From assembly GCA_036003885.1 (NCBI GenBank), contig DASYSA010000262.1:1-8924 (forward strand): DNA of 8,924 bases, given 5' to 3'. This DNA is from DASYSA01 sp036003885 (GTDB lineage Bacteria > Acidobacteriota > Blastocatellia > UBA7656). Made by a program: the position numbers and the translations under genes. Below are positions 1 to 6,378 of this stretch, in pieces; position 1 is the first letter of the stretch; every line of letters begins with the position of its first letter. The notes beneath the pieces were generated by a model. The model ran no database searches and had not been told where the DNA came from. It worked only from the letters and a program-made list of their open reading frames with translations.

Positions 1-1
1 A

Positions 2-184
2 GACCGTGGCGAGGGATTCGACCCGGACGCTCTTCCGAACCCGCTTGACCCGGAGAACCTGCTCAATCCTACTGGACGTGGGATCTTCTACATGCGCACC
101 TTCATGGATGAAGTCGAGTATTCGACTCACCCTGAAGGGGGAATTATTGTGCGCATGACCAAGAGTAGATGCTCATCTAAGTGA
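2..184 (+). CDS. RsbW-like anti-sigma factor serine kinase, C-terminal part
   Basis: The gene enters from the left edge, and only the last 60 codons and a TGA stop are visible. The fragment opens with DRGEGFD, matching the DxGxGFD ATP-binding (G1) box of GHKL kinases. It continues with a P-x-PLDPENLL segment, then TGRGIFYMRTFMDEVEY and a GGIIVRM strand. This order is characteristic of the C-terminal half of RsbW/SpoIIAB-type anti-sigma factor kinases. These bind and silence an alternative sigma factor, and phosphorylate a STAS-domain antagonist on serine. The STAS gene that follows after 34 nt is the expected partner, so the two probably form a partner-switching operon. The sigma factor or phosphatase would have to lie outside the window. 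A related GHKL protein regulating something other than a sigma factor is possible. Confidence 0.87.
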   Translation, partial: DRGEGFDPDALPNPLDPENLLNPTGRGIFYMRTFMDEVEYSTHPEGGIIVRMTKSRCSSK

Positions 185-218
185 CAAGAATTCCGAGGAC
201 GAAAAAGGAGAAGTTAAG

Positions 219-566
219 ATGGCTCAGCTTAGTCTTAAGGAACGCCAATCCGGCGACATAACGATTCTGGACCTTTCCGGAAAGATAACCATCGGCGAAG
301 GCAGCGTGCAGTTGCGTGAGGCCGTCCGAAAGTTGCTCGATGAGGGCAAGAAAAAGATTCTGCTCAACCTCGGAGACGTCTCATACGTGGACAGCTCTGG
401 AATAGGTGAGCTCGTCAGCTCTTACACAACCACCAACAACAGCGGCGGCCAGTTGAAACTCCTGAATCTGACCAAGAAGATTCAAGATCTGCTCATGATC
501 ACCAAGCTGCTCACGGTATTCGAGACCTTCGACAACGAAGAGACCGCCGTGGCCAGTTACAAGTAA
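219..566 (+). CDS. STAS-domain anti-sigma factor antagonist (RsbV/SpoIIAA type)
   Basis: The product has 115 residues, the normal size for a free-standing STAS antagonist. It has the usual order: an N-terminal strand ending LDLSGKIT, an amphipathic helix, the strand KKILLNLGDVSYVDSSG, and a C-terminal helix around IQDLLMITKL. D58-S59-S60-G61 aligns with the DSSG of Bacillus SpoIIAA, where the first serine is phosphorylated. S59 is therefore the predicted phosphosite. The start is set by an AGGAG box at 206-210, 8 nt upstream of ATG. In the partner-switch model the unphosphorylated form binds the kinase encoded just upstream and frees its sigma factor; phosphorylation reverses this. The protein is cytoplasmic, with no signal peptide or membrane segment. 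Family assignment is secure; the regulated target is unknown. Confidence 0.97.
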   Translation: MAQLSLKERQSGDITILDLSGKITIGEGSVQLREAVRKLLDEGKKKILLNLGDVSYVDSSGIGELVSSYTTTNNSGGQLKLLNLTKKIQDLLMITKLLTVFETFDNEETAVASYK

Positions 567-610
567 GCTCGCAACGAAGCGGCTGCGTACTAGCATGCCG
601 AGCCGGGAAC

Positions 611-652
611 AAAGGGCGCACACCGCTACGATAGTAGCCGGTTGCGCCCTTT
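611..652 (+). terminator. Long hairpin closing the RsbW-STAS unit, likely terminator
   Basis: A perfect 10-bp outer stem (611-620 with 643-652; AAAGGGCGCA against TGCGCCCTTT) encloses a second helix: ACC (622-624) with GGT (640-642) and GCTAC (625-629) with GTAGC (634-638). The loop is GATA, with single bulged C residues at 621 and 639. The descending arm ends in TTT and the ascending arm begins with AAA, as in a bidirectional intrinsic terminator. No long T tract follows, so termination efficiency is uncertain. It lies 45 nt after the STAS stop codon. Confidence 0.6.
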
Positions 653-669
653 AGTGCATTCTTACGATT

Positions 670-3030
670 ATGCCGAAGAGGCGCCTCATTTGTTCGATTG
701 TCGCCATCGCCTCCGCGTTTCTCGCGGTTCGGATGGCTCAGTCGCAGACATCGGCTCAGAATACTCCAGGCGAACGGACGTTCGCCGTGGTAATCGGAAT
801 CTCCAAATACCCCAGGCTACCCGGCGGCTATCAGCTTCAATTCGCGGACCGCGATGCGACGATGTTTGCCGAAACGATTAAGAAAGCCGGGGCGAGCCCT
901 GATAACGTGCGGCTACTCACCGGGCCGAATGCAACTGCGTCCAACATCCGAGCAGCGGTCGGCACCTGGCTCGCCCGCGCGGCATCCACTTCAGACACCG
1001 TCTATCTCTTCTTCTCAGGTCATGGTCTGGTTGAAAGCGAGTTCAAGGAGTCGTACCTGCTCGCATACGACTCAGATCCAAAGGATCCATACGCGACCGC
1101 GGTATCGATCGGCGAGATCGGCCGCGCGCTGGGACGCAGACTACGAGCACGCCAGGTGTTGATCCTTGCTGATGCGGCTCGGCGCGATTTCTTCAATCCC
1201 GATTCCGATGGGGCTTCAACGACGAAACTCTTTACCGAGGCTTTCGCAGAGCTTGCCACCTCGAGACCTGGCGTCTCGGTAATGCTGGCGTCGGGACCTG
1301 GTGAATTCTCTCGCGAAGGCCAACGCTGGAGCGCTGGGGTCTTTACGAAGTACGCTGTCGAGGGTCTGTCAGGCGCCGGAGACGCCGACGGGGATGGCTC
1401 CATAACCGGAACTGAGTTCTTTGATTTTGTCTCCAATCACGTTGCCGAGGATACGTCGAGCAAGCAGCACCCGTGGCTTGCTGCAAACTCTTTGGCACAG
1501 ATCACGCTTCCACGAAGCACGGCGAGGCCGAGCGTTATCGCCACAGCTGCAGGAAAGTCAACGCCCACGCAGCCGGAGCAACGACCCACCGCAAAGACGA
1601 GTGAATTGGAACGTGACCGGCCAGAAAAGGCCCAACCTCCAGTCACGCTCGATCATCAGAAGGCACCCGGACCTGAGTCTACTCCGGGAAAAACAGCGAC
1701 TCACACTGACGCTCCACGAGTGGCAGCACCTCCTTCGGGAGAGTCAAACAAATCAGCCGGCGCAAGCGTAAGCTCTGCACAGCCGAATGGGGAGACCGCA
1801 AAGAAGTCATCCCCGATTGGGAAGGACGCCTCGAGCACTCGCGGTCCATCCACCACGGTCGCCGGAACAGCACCTGCTATCCGCCCCCCGGCAGAAACAG
1901 GTCCACGAGGAAAGACCACGTCGCGGGGATCGAAAGCATCCGGAGCATCGGCGCGGGGAAGCAAACCGGCAATCTCCTCGCGAACCTCGGCGACGACTCC
2001 AGGCCCGAAGAACGAGGGTTCAGGACCGGTTACGCCGTCAAAGCCTCAAGAGGTGAACGCCGCGCCGCCTGAGACGACGGGATCGATTGGAGCAGGATCG
2101 AAGACTGAGTCACCGCCGGCTCCTCCCAAGCCCGTCATTTCGCCTCCGTCCGTTCCCACACTTTCCGCGGAACCAGCAAAAACGGGTACCAGGACCGTAA
2201 CCGGTTCGATCCCCGTGGCCAACGCGGAACCGGCCCCATCACCCCTCATACTTCAGATAGAGAGGGCGATCTCGTCGGGCGCTCTGATTGAGCCACGGGA
2301 CGCCAGCGCATGGGACTACTACCAAAAGCTCATCAAGGACCCTGCGTCGGCTTCTGAAGCATCTCGATTGAAGCCTCTGCTGGCCTCGGCGCTCATGAAG
2401 TCGGGTCGGACTCTGGTCGTAGGAGATGTGCGGGCCGACAACATAACCGAAGAGGTCGATGACTTCCGCCGGGGTGGTCAGATGCTGGCGCGAGCGCGGG
2501 CGCTTGCGCCTGAGAATGCAGAGACTGCCGGTTTCGAAAAGCTGAGCGCGGCTCAGGCGCTGGTCGGGCTTCAGTTTTACGAAGAGGCCGAGAAAGCGCT
2601 GACCCAGCTGCAGTCGCTGCGGTTGCCGGCCGTGGAAAATGCCCTCGGACTCGCGTATATGGGAAGCCTGAACGAATGGCAAGCCGAGCGCGCATTCAAG
2701 CGCGCAATTGACCTGAACTCGAATTGGGCGCCTCCGCACTATAACCTCGCTATGCTGTACAGGAGTCAGAAGAAGGAGGCGATCGGCGAGCTTGAGCGTG
2801 CGGCGGTGATCGATGCTTCAAACACTTCTGTCTTGAGCGCCCTCGCGGATGAGTACTTTAGCAAAGAGAAGTGGGCGCCGGCCGCTGATACCTACCGCAA
2901 AGCCATTGCGATGAAACCGAACGACGAAACCTTGCACACCAAGCTTGGTCACGCGCTGTACAGCCAGGGGCTTCGCGACGAGGCCAACCGAGAGTATCAG
3001 AAGGCGAAGGAGATTCGAGGAAGACAGTGA
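670..3030 (+). CDS. Exported caspase-fold (peptidase C14-like) protein with TPR domain, catalytic Cys absent
   Basis: The product has 786 residues. Residues 1-25 form a Sec signal peptide, with likely cleavage near AQS-Q26. Residues about 36-281 are a bacterial caspase-fold domain, with FAVVIGISKY at the first strand and the catalytic-His motif FFSGHG (H118). The strand that normally ends in DAC reads LILADAARR, so the nucleophile position is A170. A p10-like part follows: SREG (214-217), GVFT, and a canonical 12-residue EF-hand loop at D238-E249 (D-x-D-x-DG, ending in Glu). Residues about 282-525 are a low-complexity Pro/Ser/Thr/Lys/Gly linker. Residues about 526-786 are helical, with three or more TPR units that are clearest from 655 onward. 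The only cysteine in the whole protein is C8, inside the signal peptide, so no other thiol can replace the missing one. An in-frame stop at 652-654 makes ATG 670 the earliest ATG; no Shine-Dalgarno box is visible. It is probably a calcium-binding, non-proteolytic scaffold in the periplasm or outside the cell. The function is inferred, the architecture is seen. Confidence 0.93.
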   Translation: MPKRRLICSIVAIASAFLAVRMAQSQTSAQNTPGERTFAVVIGISKYPRLPGGYQLQFADRDATMFAETIKKAGASPDNVRLLTGPNATASNIRAAVGTWLARAASTSDTVYLFFSGHGLVESEFKESYLLAYDSDPKDPYATAVSIGEIGRALGRRLRARQVLILADAARRDFFNPDSDGASTTKLFTEAFAELATSRPGVSVMLASGPGEFSREGQRWSAGVFTKYAVEGLSGAGDADGDGSITGTEFFDFVSNHVAEDTSSKQHPWLAANSLAQITLPRSTARPSVIATAAGKSTPTQPEQRPTAKTSELERDRPEKAQPPVTLDHQKAPGPESTPGKTATHTDAPRVAAPPSGESNKSAGASVSSAQPNGETAKKSSPIGKDASSTRGPSTTVAGTAPAIRPPAETGPRGKTTSRGSKASGASARGSKPAISSRTSATTPGPKNEGSGPVTPSKPQEVNAAPPETTGSIGAGSKTESPPAPPKPVISPPSVPTLSAEPAKTGTRTVTGSIPVANAEPAPSPLILQIERAISSGALIEPRDASAWDYYQKLIKDPASASEASRLKPLLASALMKSGRTLVVGDVRADNITEEVDDFRRGGQMLARARALAPENAETAGFEKLSAAQALVGLQFYEEAEKALTQLQSLRLPAVENALGLAYMGSLNEWQAERAFKRAIDLNSNWAPPHYNLAMLYRSQKKEAIGELERAAVIDASNTSVLSALADEYFSKEKWAPAADTYRKAIAMKPNDETLHTKLGHALYSQGLRDEANREYQKAKEIRGRQ

Positions 3031-3034
3031 ACAG

Positions 3035-3069
3035 GAAATTCGAAATTCGAAATTCGAAATTCGAAATTC
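3035..3069. repeat. Five tandem copies of the heptamer GAAATTC
   Basis: Five perfect, uninterrupted 7-bp units occupy 35 bp, followed by a short T run (3070-3074). The array starts 4 nt after the caspase-TPR stop codon and ends 9 nt before the phosphoesterase ATG, so it fills the whole intergenic gap. The array carries four internal TTCGAA palindromes at the unit junctions. Both flanking genes lie in the same reading frame, and the array contains no stop codon in that frame. Short perfect repeats like this can change copy number by strand slippage. Confidence 0.95.
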
Positions 3070-3078
3070 TTTTTGTGT

Positions 3079-3768
3079 ATGACAATTGATGCACCACTTC
3101 GAACGGTCGGCATTGTGGGCGACATCCACTGCGAAGTCGAGTCCCTCAAGACGGCACTTTCCTTCCTAAAAGAGGCCAGAGTGGATCGCATCCTCGCCGT
3201 GGGTGATATTGTCGACGGCGAGGGGGACGTAAATGAGTGCTGCCAGTTACTGCAAGACTTTGGTGTCGCGACGGTTCGGGGCAACCACGAACGCTGGTTC
3301 CTCACCGGCCAGATGAGGGACCTGCCGGAAGTGACAATGCAATCTGAAGTTGATCGACTGAGTCGAGCCTTCATTTCGGGACTACCAACGACCCGAGTGT
3401 TCGACACTATGCGCGGAAGACTGCTGCTTTGTCACGGACTTGGTGAGAGCGATATGGCCGGGGTCTGGCCCGATGATCAGGGTTACTTTCTCGAATCCAA
3501 CCTCCCGCTCCTCAGGCTCCTGCTTGAGGGCGAGTACCGATTTGTGGTGAACGGCCATACTCACAACAGAATGGTTAGGCGTTTCGATGACCTGACTATC
3601 ATCAACGCGGGAACGCTCTATCACGATCACGATCCTTGTTTCCTGATTACTGATTTCGAGGAAGGGTTCGTTCACTTCTACGACATCGGCGAGACGGGGC
3701 GACTGATGCACGGGAAGATCGTTCAACTTCCTCTTGTATCAGAACCAAGGAATCATCCCTGCCGCTAA
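3079..3768 (+). CDS. Calcineurin-like metallophosphoesterase
   Basis: The product has 229 residues and carries all the metal-binding motifs of the calcineurin-like (Metallophos) superfamily in order: GDIH (D15, H17), GDIVDG (D43, D46), GNHE (N69, H70), a lone histidine in LLLCHG (H119), and NGHTH (H160, H162). The closest general types are small YfcE/MJ0936-like phosphodiesterases and ApaH/PrpE-like phosphatases that use two metal ions to hydrolyse phosphoesters. The substrate cannot be read from the sequence. There is no signal peptide, so it is cytoplasmic. ATG 3079 is preferred; TTG 3073 would add two residues. Neither has a Shine-Dalgarno box, because the heptamer array occupies that space, so translation may depend on coupling to the upstream gene whose stop lies 48 nt before the ATG. 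All catalytic residues are present, so it is expected to be active. Confidence 0.93.
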   Translation: MTIDAPLRTVGIVGDIHCEVESLKTALSFLKEARVDRILAVGDIVDGEGDVNECCQLLQDFGVATVRGNHERWFLTGQMRDLPEVTMQSEVDRLSRAFISGLPTTRVFDTMRGRLLLCHGLGESDMAGVWPDDQGYFLESNLPLLRLLLEGEYRFVVNGHTHNRMVRRFDDLTIINAGTLYHDHDPCFLITDFEEGFVHFYDIGETGRLMHGKIVQLPLVSEPRNHPCR

Positions 3769-3793
3769 ATTGATCATCATTCACAATGTAACG

Positions 3794-3828
3794 CGAAGGG
3801 AGGGCCTGGTACACATTCCGCCCCTTCG
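3794..3828 (+). terminator. Weak inverted repeat after the phosphoesterase gene
   Basis: CGAAGGG (3794-3800) can pair with CCCTTCG (3822-3828) across a 21-nt loop, 25 nt after the phosphoesterase stop codon. There is no T tract and the loop is long, so this is only a candidate terminator or structured 3' end. Confidence 0.25.
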
Positions 3829-3876
3829 AATCAACGTTCTCGGCGATTCACAGTCGCGCTGCTATCATTGCTCAGG

Positions 3877-4062
3877 ATGAAGAAGCTCACCGACATACTG
3901 CTGACCATAGTCGTGCTTGGCGGAATTCTCATCTTGAGCGCGATCGTCACAGGCGCCTTCACTCGGGCAATGTATTATCGATGCACTGGGTGTGGATCTC
4001 TGAATGCGAAGCGTCGGTCTCACTGCCGAGTCTGCAACGACCCGATCGGACCTCCCAACTGA
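3877..4062 (+). CDS. Small membrane-anchored zinc-ribbon protein
   Basis: A 61-residue frame. Residues 7-28 form one strongly hydrophobic helix after a short basic N-terminus (MKKLTD). A compact zinc-ribbon-like module follows: C36-x2-C39, a ten-residue basic spacer containing KRR, and C50-x2-C53. The spacing and the residues after each pair (CTGCGS and CRVCND) fit a rubredoxin-type knuckle pair binding one zinc. Anchored by its single helix, with basic RAMYYR after the membrane, the ribbon should face the cytoplasm by the positive-inside rule. I do not recognise a specific family. ATG 3877 is preferred over TTG 3868; no good ribosome-binding site is seen for either, which is the main doubt. 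It stands alone, 108 nt after the phosphoesterase and followed by a gene-poor stretch. The intact CxxC pairs and helix make a real gene likely. Confidence 0.62.
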   Translation: MKKLTDILLTIVVLGGILILSAIVTGAFTRAMYYRCTGCGSLNAKRRSHCRVCNDPIGPPN

Positions 4063-4113
4063 GAATTATGGTGAAACCACCGACCAGTTCTGAGAGAGGA
4101 ATTCTCGACTCAA

Positions 4114-4230
4114 ATGCCTGCTGAGGCCAACGACCTCCTGAACCGGGTAATAACGAACGCTCAACGAATGGAGCGACTGGTCGACCGAATCAACATGGTT
4201 TACTGGTCAAGGATCTCGGAACAAGCCTGA
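4114..4230 (+). pseudogene. 38-codon frame resembling a fragment of a histidine-kinase dimerisation helix
   Basis: ATG 4114 to TGA 4230 encodes 38 residues whose central part, LLNRVITNAQRMERLVDRI, resembles the second helix of HisKA dimerisation domains (pattern LLERI-x2-NA-x-RMERLVDDLL). Upstream in frame the sequence is open for only 39 nt before a stop at 4072-4074, and it contains no H-box. There is no ATPase domain downstream. It could be a decayed remnant of a sensor kinase, or a genuine amphipathic microprotein: a GAGAGAGGA stretch lies at 4092-4100, but 13 nt from the ATG, which is rather far. The resemblance is judged by eye and is short. Confidence 0.3.
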
Positions 4231-4393
4231 ATCAAGGCACGTAAGACCCTTAAGGTGTAGCGGCAAGTACTTCATGTTAGACTAATCCTCTTCGTTGGCC
4301 TGGATCGGGGATGCCATTGCTCTTATCGTCAACACAGCGGGCCGCACAATGGTTACGACAATTGATCATCAAAGTTGTTTTGGAGGATTTCAA
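4231..4393. other. Non-coding leader region of the S9 peptidase gene
   Basis: Together with 4063-4113 this completes a 331-nt stretch with no confident gene. The peptidase reading frame stays open back to TTG 4295, but translation of 4295-4393 gives nothing resembling a leader or domain, and the good ribosome-binding site lies immediately before ATG 4394. I see no convincing -35/-10 pair and no riboswitch-like structure, although the peptidase promoter must presumably lie here. Confidence 0.5.
4382..4386 (+). promoter_or_regulatory. Shine-Dalgarno box fixing the S9 peptidase start
   Basis: GGAGG sits 7 nt before ATG 4394. This fixes the start at the methionine directly preceding the signal peptide, rather than at the TTG 99 nt upstream that opens the same frame. 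Confidence 0.87.
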
Positions 4394-6325
4394 ATGAACA
4401 AAGCTCTCTCTCTGCTACTGCTGATCCTGTTGGCGGTGCCGTTTGCGGCTGACGCAAGGCAGCGAAAAACCGCTACCAGTGGTGCGCCGGCATCGATCAT
4501 TGCCATGAAGGATTTCTTTCGGAATCCTGAAAAGACCGCCTTCGCGCTCTCGCCTAATGGCGAGTACCTGGCGTTCATGCAGCCCTGGGAGAAACGGCTG
4601 AACGTCTTTGTGCAGAGGACCGGTTCCGACGCAGCGCCGGTTCGCGTTACGAGCGCGACCGAACGCAACGTCGCCGGTTTCGGATGGAAGGGCAACAACC
4701 GAATAATCTTCGTGCAGGACAAGGGCGGCGATGAGAACTATCGGGTCAACGCCGTCAACATCGACGGATCGAACCCGAAGGATCTCACTCCGTTTGAGAA
4801 AGTTCGGGCGGAGATCGTCGACAGTCTCGAAGACAACGATGCCGAGATCCTTGTCGGACTCAATAAGCGCCTGCCGCAGGTTTTTGATGTCTACCGCCTG
4901 AACGTCAACACCGGCGATATGCAGGTGGTCGCCGAGAACCCGGGTAACATAACCGGGTGGCAAACCGATTGGGATGGCAAAATCCGACTTGCCACTACGA
5001 CGGACGGCGTCAACAGCACTTTGCTCTACCGCAAGACCGAAGCGGAGAAGTTTGCGCCAGTTCTAACGACCAGCTTCAAGGAGACAGCTTCCCCTCTGTT
5101 CTTCACTTTCGACAATAAATACGTTTACATGGCCACCAATATCGGGCGTGACAAGACCGCGATCGTCAAATATGACGTCGAGAACAAGAAGGAACTTGAA
5201 AAGATCTACGAGCATCCTGAGGTTGACGTCTCGAATCTGCTTTCGTCAAAAAAGCGCAAGGTCATTACGGGAGTCTCGTACAGCACCGAGAAGAATCACT
5301 ACCAGTTTTTCGACAGGCAGCGGGAAGCCCTGCAGAGCGACATTGAGAAGCGACTGCCCGGTTATGAGGTGGTCGTCGCGGGCATGAACAAGGACGAAGA
5401 CAAGTGCCTGGTGCGCACCTACAGCGACCGGTCTCTGGGCGCCTATTATTTTTATGACCTGAAGACGAAGGCGTTCAGAAAGCTCGCCGATGTGAGTCCC
5501 TGGATCAAAGAGGGCGAGATGGCAGAAATGAAGCCGATCCGCTACCAGAGCCGCGACGGTCTGACGATTCACGGCTACCTGACCTTGCCAAAGGGGGGCG
5601 CGGAAAAAGGTCTGCCGGTCGTGGTCAATCCGCACGGCGGTCCCTGGGCACGGGATTCCTGGGGCTTCAACCCCGAGGTCCAGTTTTTGGCGAATCGCGG
5701 CTACGCCGTGTTGCAGATGAATTTCCGCGGCTCAACCGGCTACGGCCGAAAATTCTGGGAAGCCAGCTTCAAGCAGTGGGGGAAGACAATGCAGAACGAC
5801 ATCAGCGATGGCGTTCAGTGGCTGATCAAACAGGGCATTGCCGATCCGAAACGCGTCGGCATCTATGGCGGCAGCTACGGAGGCTACGCGACGCTCGCGG
5901 GGCTGACATTCACACCGGAGTTATACGCGTGCGGTGTGGACTACGTCGGCGTTGCCAATCTCTTCACATTCATGAAGTCGATTCCGCCCTACTGGAAGCC
6001 CTTCCTGGAGATGCTCTACGAGATGGTTGGGAATCCGGAGAAAGATGACGCGCTGCTGCGTTCGGCCTCGCCCGTCTTCCACGTCGACAAGATCAAAGCT
6101 CCACTGCTGGTCGCGCAGGGCGCCAACGATCCGCGTGTGAACAAGAACGAGTCCGATCAGATGGTGGCCGGGTTGAAGGCCAGAGGGATCGACGTGCCTT
6201 ACATGGTGAAAAACAATGAAGGCCACGGCTTCCACAATGAGGAGAACCGTTTCGATTTCTACCACGCTATGGAGGAGTTCCTCGGGAAGCATCTGGGTGG
6301 CAGAGTCGAACAACGCGAAAACTGA
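4394..6325 (+). CDS. Secreted S9-family (prolyl oligopeptidase / acylaminoacyl peptidase-like) serine peptidase
   Basis: The product has 643 residues. A Sec signal peptide (about 1-22, a KALSLLLLILLAVPFA core with likely cleavage near ADA-R) directs it to the periplasm or outside. Residues about 35-380 form the seven-bladed propeller region, with repeated short strands such as NGEYLAFM and GFGWKGNNRIIFVQD. Residues about 390-643 are the alpha/beta-hydrolase domain. The oxyanion-region motif is NPHGGPW (H414-W418), the nucleophile elbow is GGSYGGY (S494), the acid is in QGANDPRV (D579) and the base is in NEGHGF (H611). The complete Ser-Asp-His triad predicts an active peptidase, of the S9C/DPP-IV-like type that removes dipeptides or acylated residues from short peptides. 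The exact specificity is not readable. It may be followed by the HExxH gene on the same transcript (53 nt gap). Length and motifs are typical, with no sign of damage. Confidence 0.97.
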   Translation: MNKALSLLLLILLAVPFAADARQRKTATSGAPASIIAMKDFFRNPEKTAFALSPNGEYLAFMQPWEKRLNVFVQRTGSDAAPVRVTSATERNVAGFGWKGNNRIIFVQDKGGDENYRVNAVNIDGSNPKDLTPFEKVRAEIVDSLEDNDAEILVGLNKRLPQVFDVYRLNVNTGDMQVVAENPGNITGWQTDWDGKIRLATTTDGVNSTLLYRKTEAEKFAPVLTTSFKETASPLFFTFDNKYVYMATNIGRDKTAIVKYDVENKKELEKIYEHPEVDVSNLLSSKKRKVITGVSYSTEKNHYQFFDRQREALQSDIEKRLPGYEVVVAGMNKDEDKCLVRTYSDRSLGAYYFYDLKTKAFRKLADVSPWIKEGEMAEMKPIRYQSRDGLTIHGYLTLPKGGAEKGLPVVVNPHGGPWARDSWGFNPEVQFLANRGYAVLQMNFRGSTGYGRKFWEASFKQWGKTMQNDISDGVQWLIKQGIADPKRVGIYGGSYGGYATLAGLTFTPELYACGVDYVGVANLFTFMKSIPPYWKPFLEMLYEMVGNPEKDDALLRSASPVFHVDKIKAPLLVAQGANDPRVNKNESDQMVAGLKARGIDVPYMVKNNEGHGFHNEENRFDFYHAMEEFLGKHLGGRVEQREN

Positions 6326-6345
6326 GCATGGTTGGAGGTAAGGTC

Positions 6346-6377
6346 CGGCCTGGCGCCGCGATGGCGGCGCCAGGCCG
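6346..6377 (+). promoter_or_regulatory. Perfect 14-bp GC hairpin with GATG loop between GGAGG and the next start codon
   Basis: Positions 6346-6359 pair without mismatch to 6364-6377, leaving the loop GATG (6360-6363). Thirteen of the 14 pairs are G-C. No T tract follows, so a classical intrinsic terminator is unlikely. A GGAGG box (6334-6338) lies 7 nt before the stem, and ATG 6379 lies 1 nt after it. Folding would therefore bring box and start to an effective 8-nt spacing. It could instead stabilise the 3' end of the S9 peptidase mRNA or cause partial attenuation. Confidence 0.75.
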
Positions 6378-6378
6378 C

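Noticed and set aside
1020..2739. Several long minus-strand and shifted-frame open frames opposite the caspase-TPR gene.
   Set aside because: They are shadows of a GC-rich coding sequence with a low-complexity linker; none shows recognisable domains or a ribosome-binding site.
2818..3407. Minus-strand open frames crossing the heptamer array, with repeated FEFRISN-type residues.
   Set aside because: The repetition is simply the translated heptamer, and the rest is antisense to the caspase-TPR and phosphoesterase genes.
3768..4371. The 12-mer AATTGATCATCA occurs at 3768-3779 and again at 4360-4371, like a pair of operator or attachment sites flanking the zinc-ribbon gene.
   Set aside because: In a window of about 9 kb a few identical 12-mer pairs are expected by chance, neighbouring bases do not match, and no integrase or mobile gene lies nearby.
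4295..4393. N-terminal extension of the S9 peptidase from TTG 4295.
   Set aside because: The strong GGAGG box at 4382-4386 and the signal peptide starting at ATG 4394 fix the start; the extra 33 residues resemble nothing.
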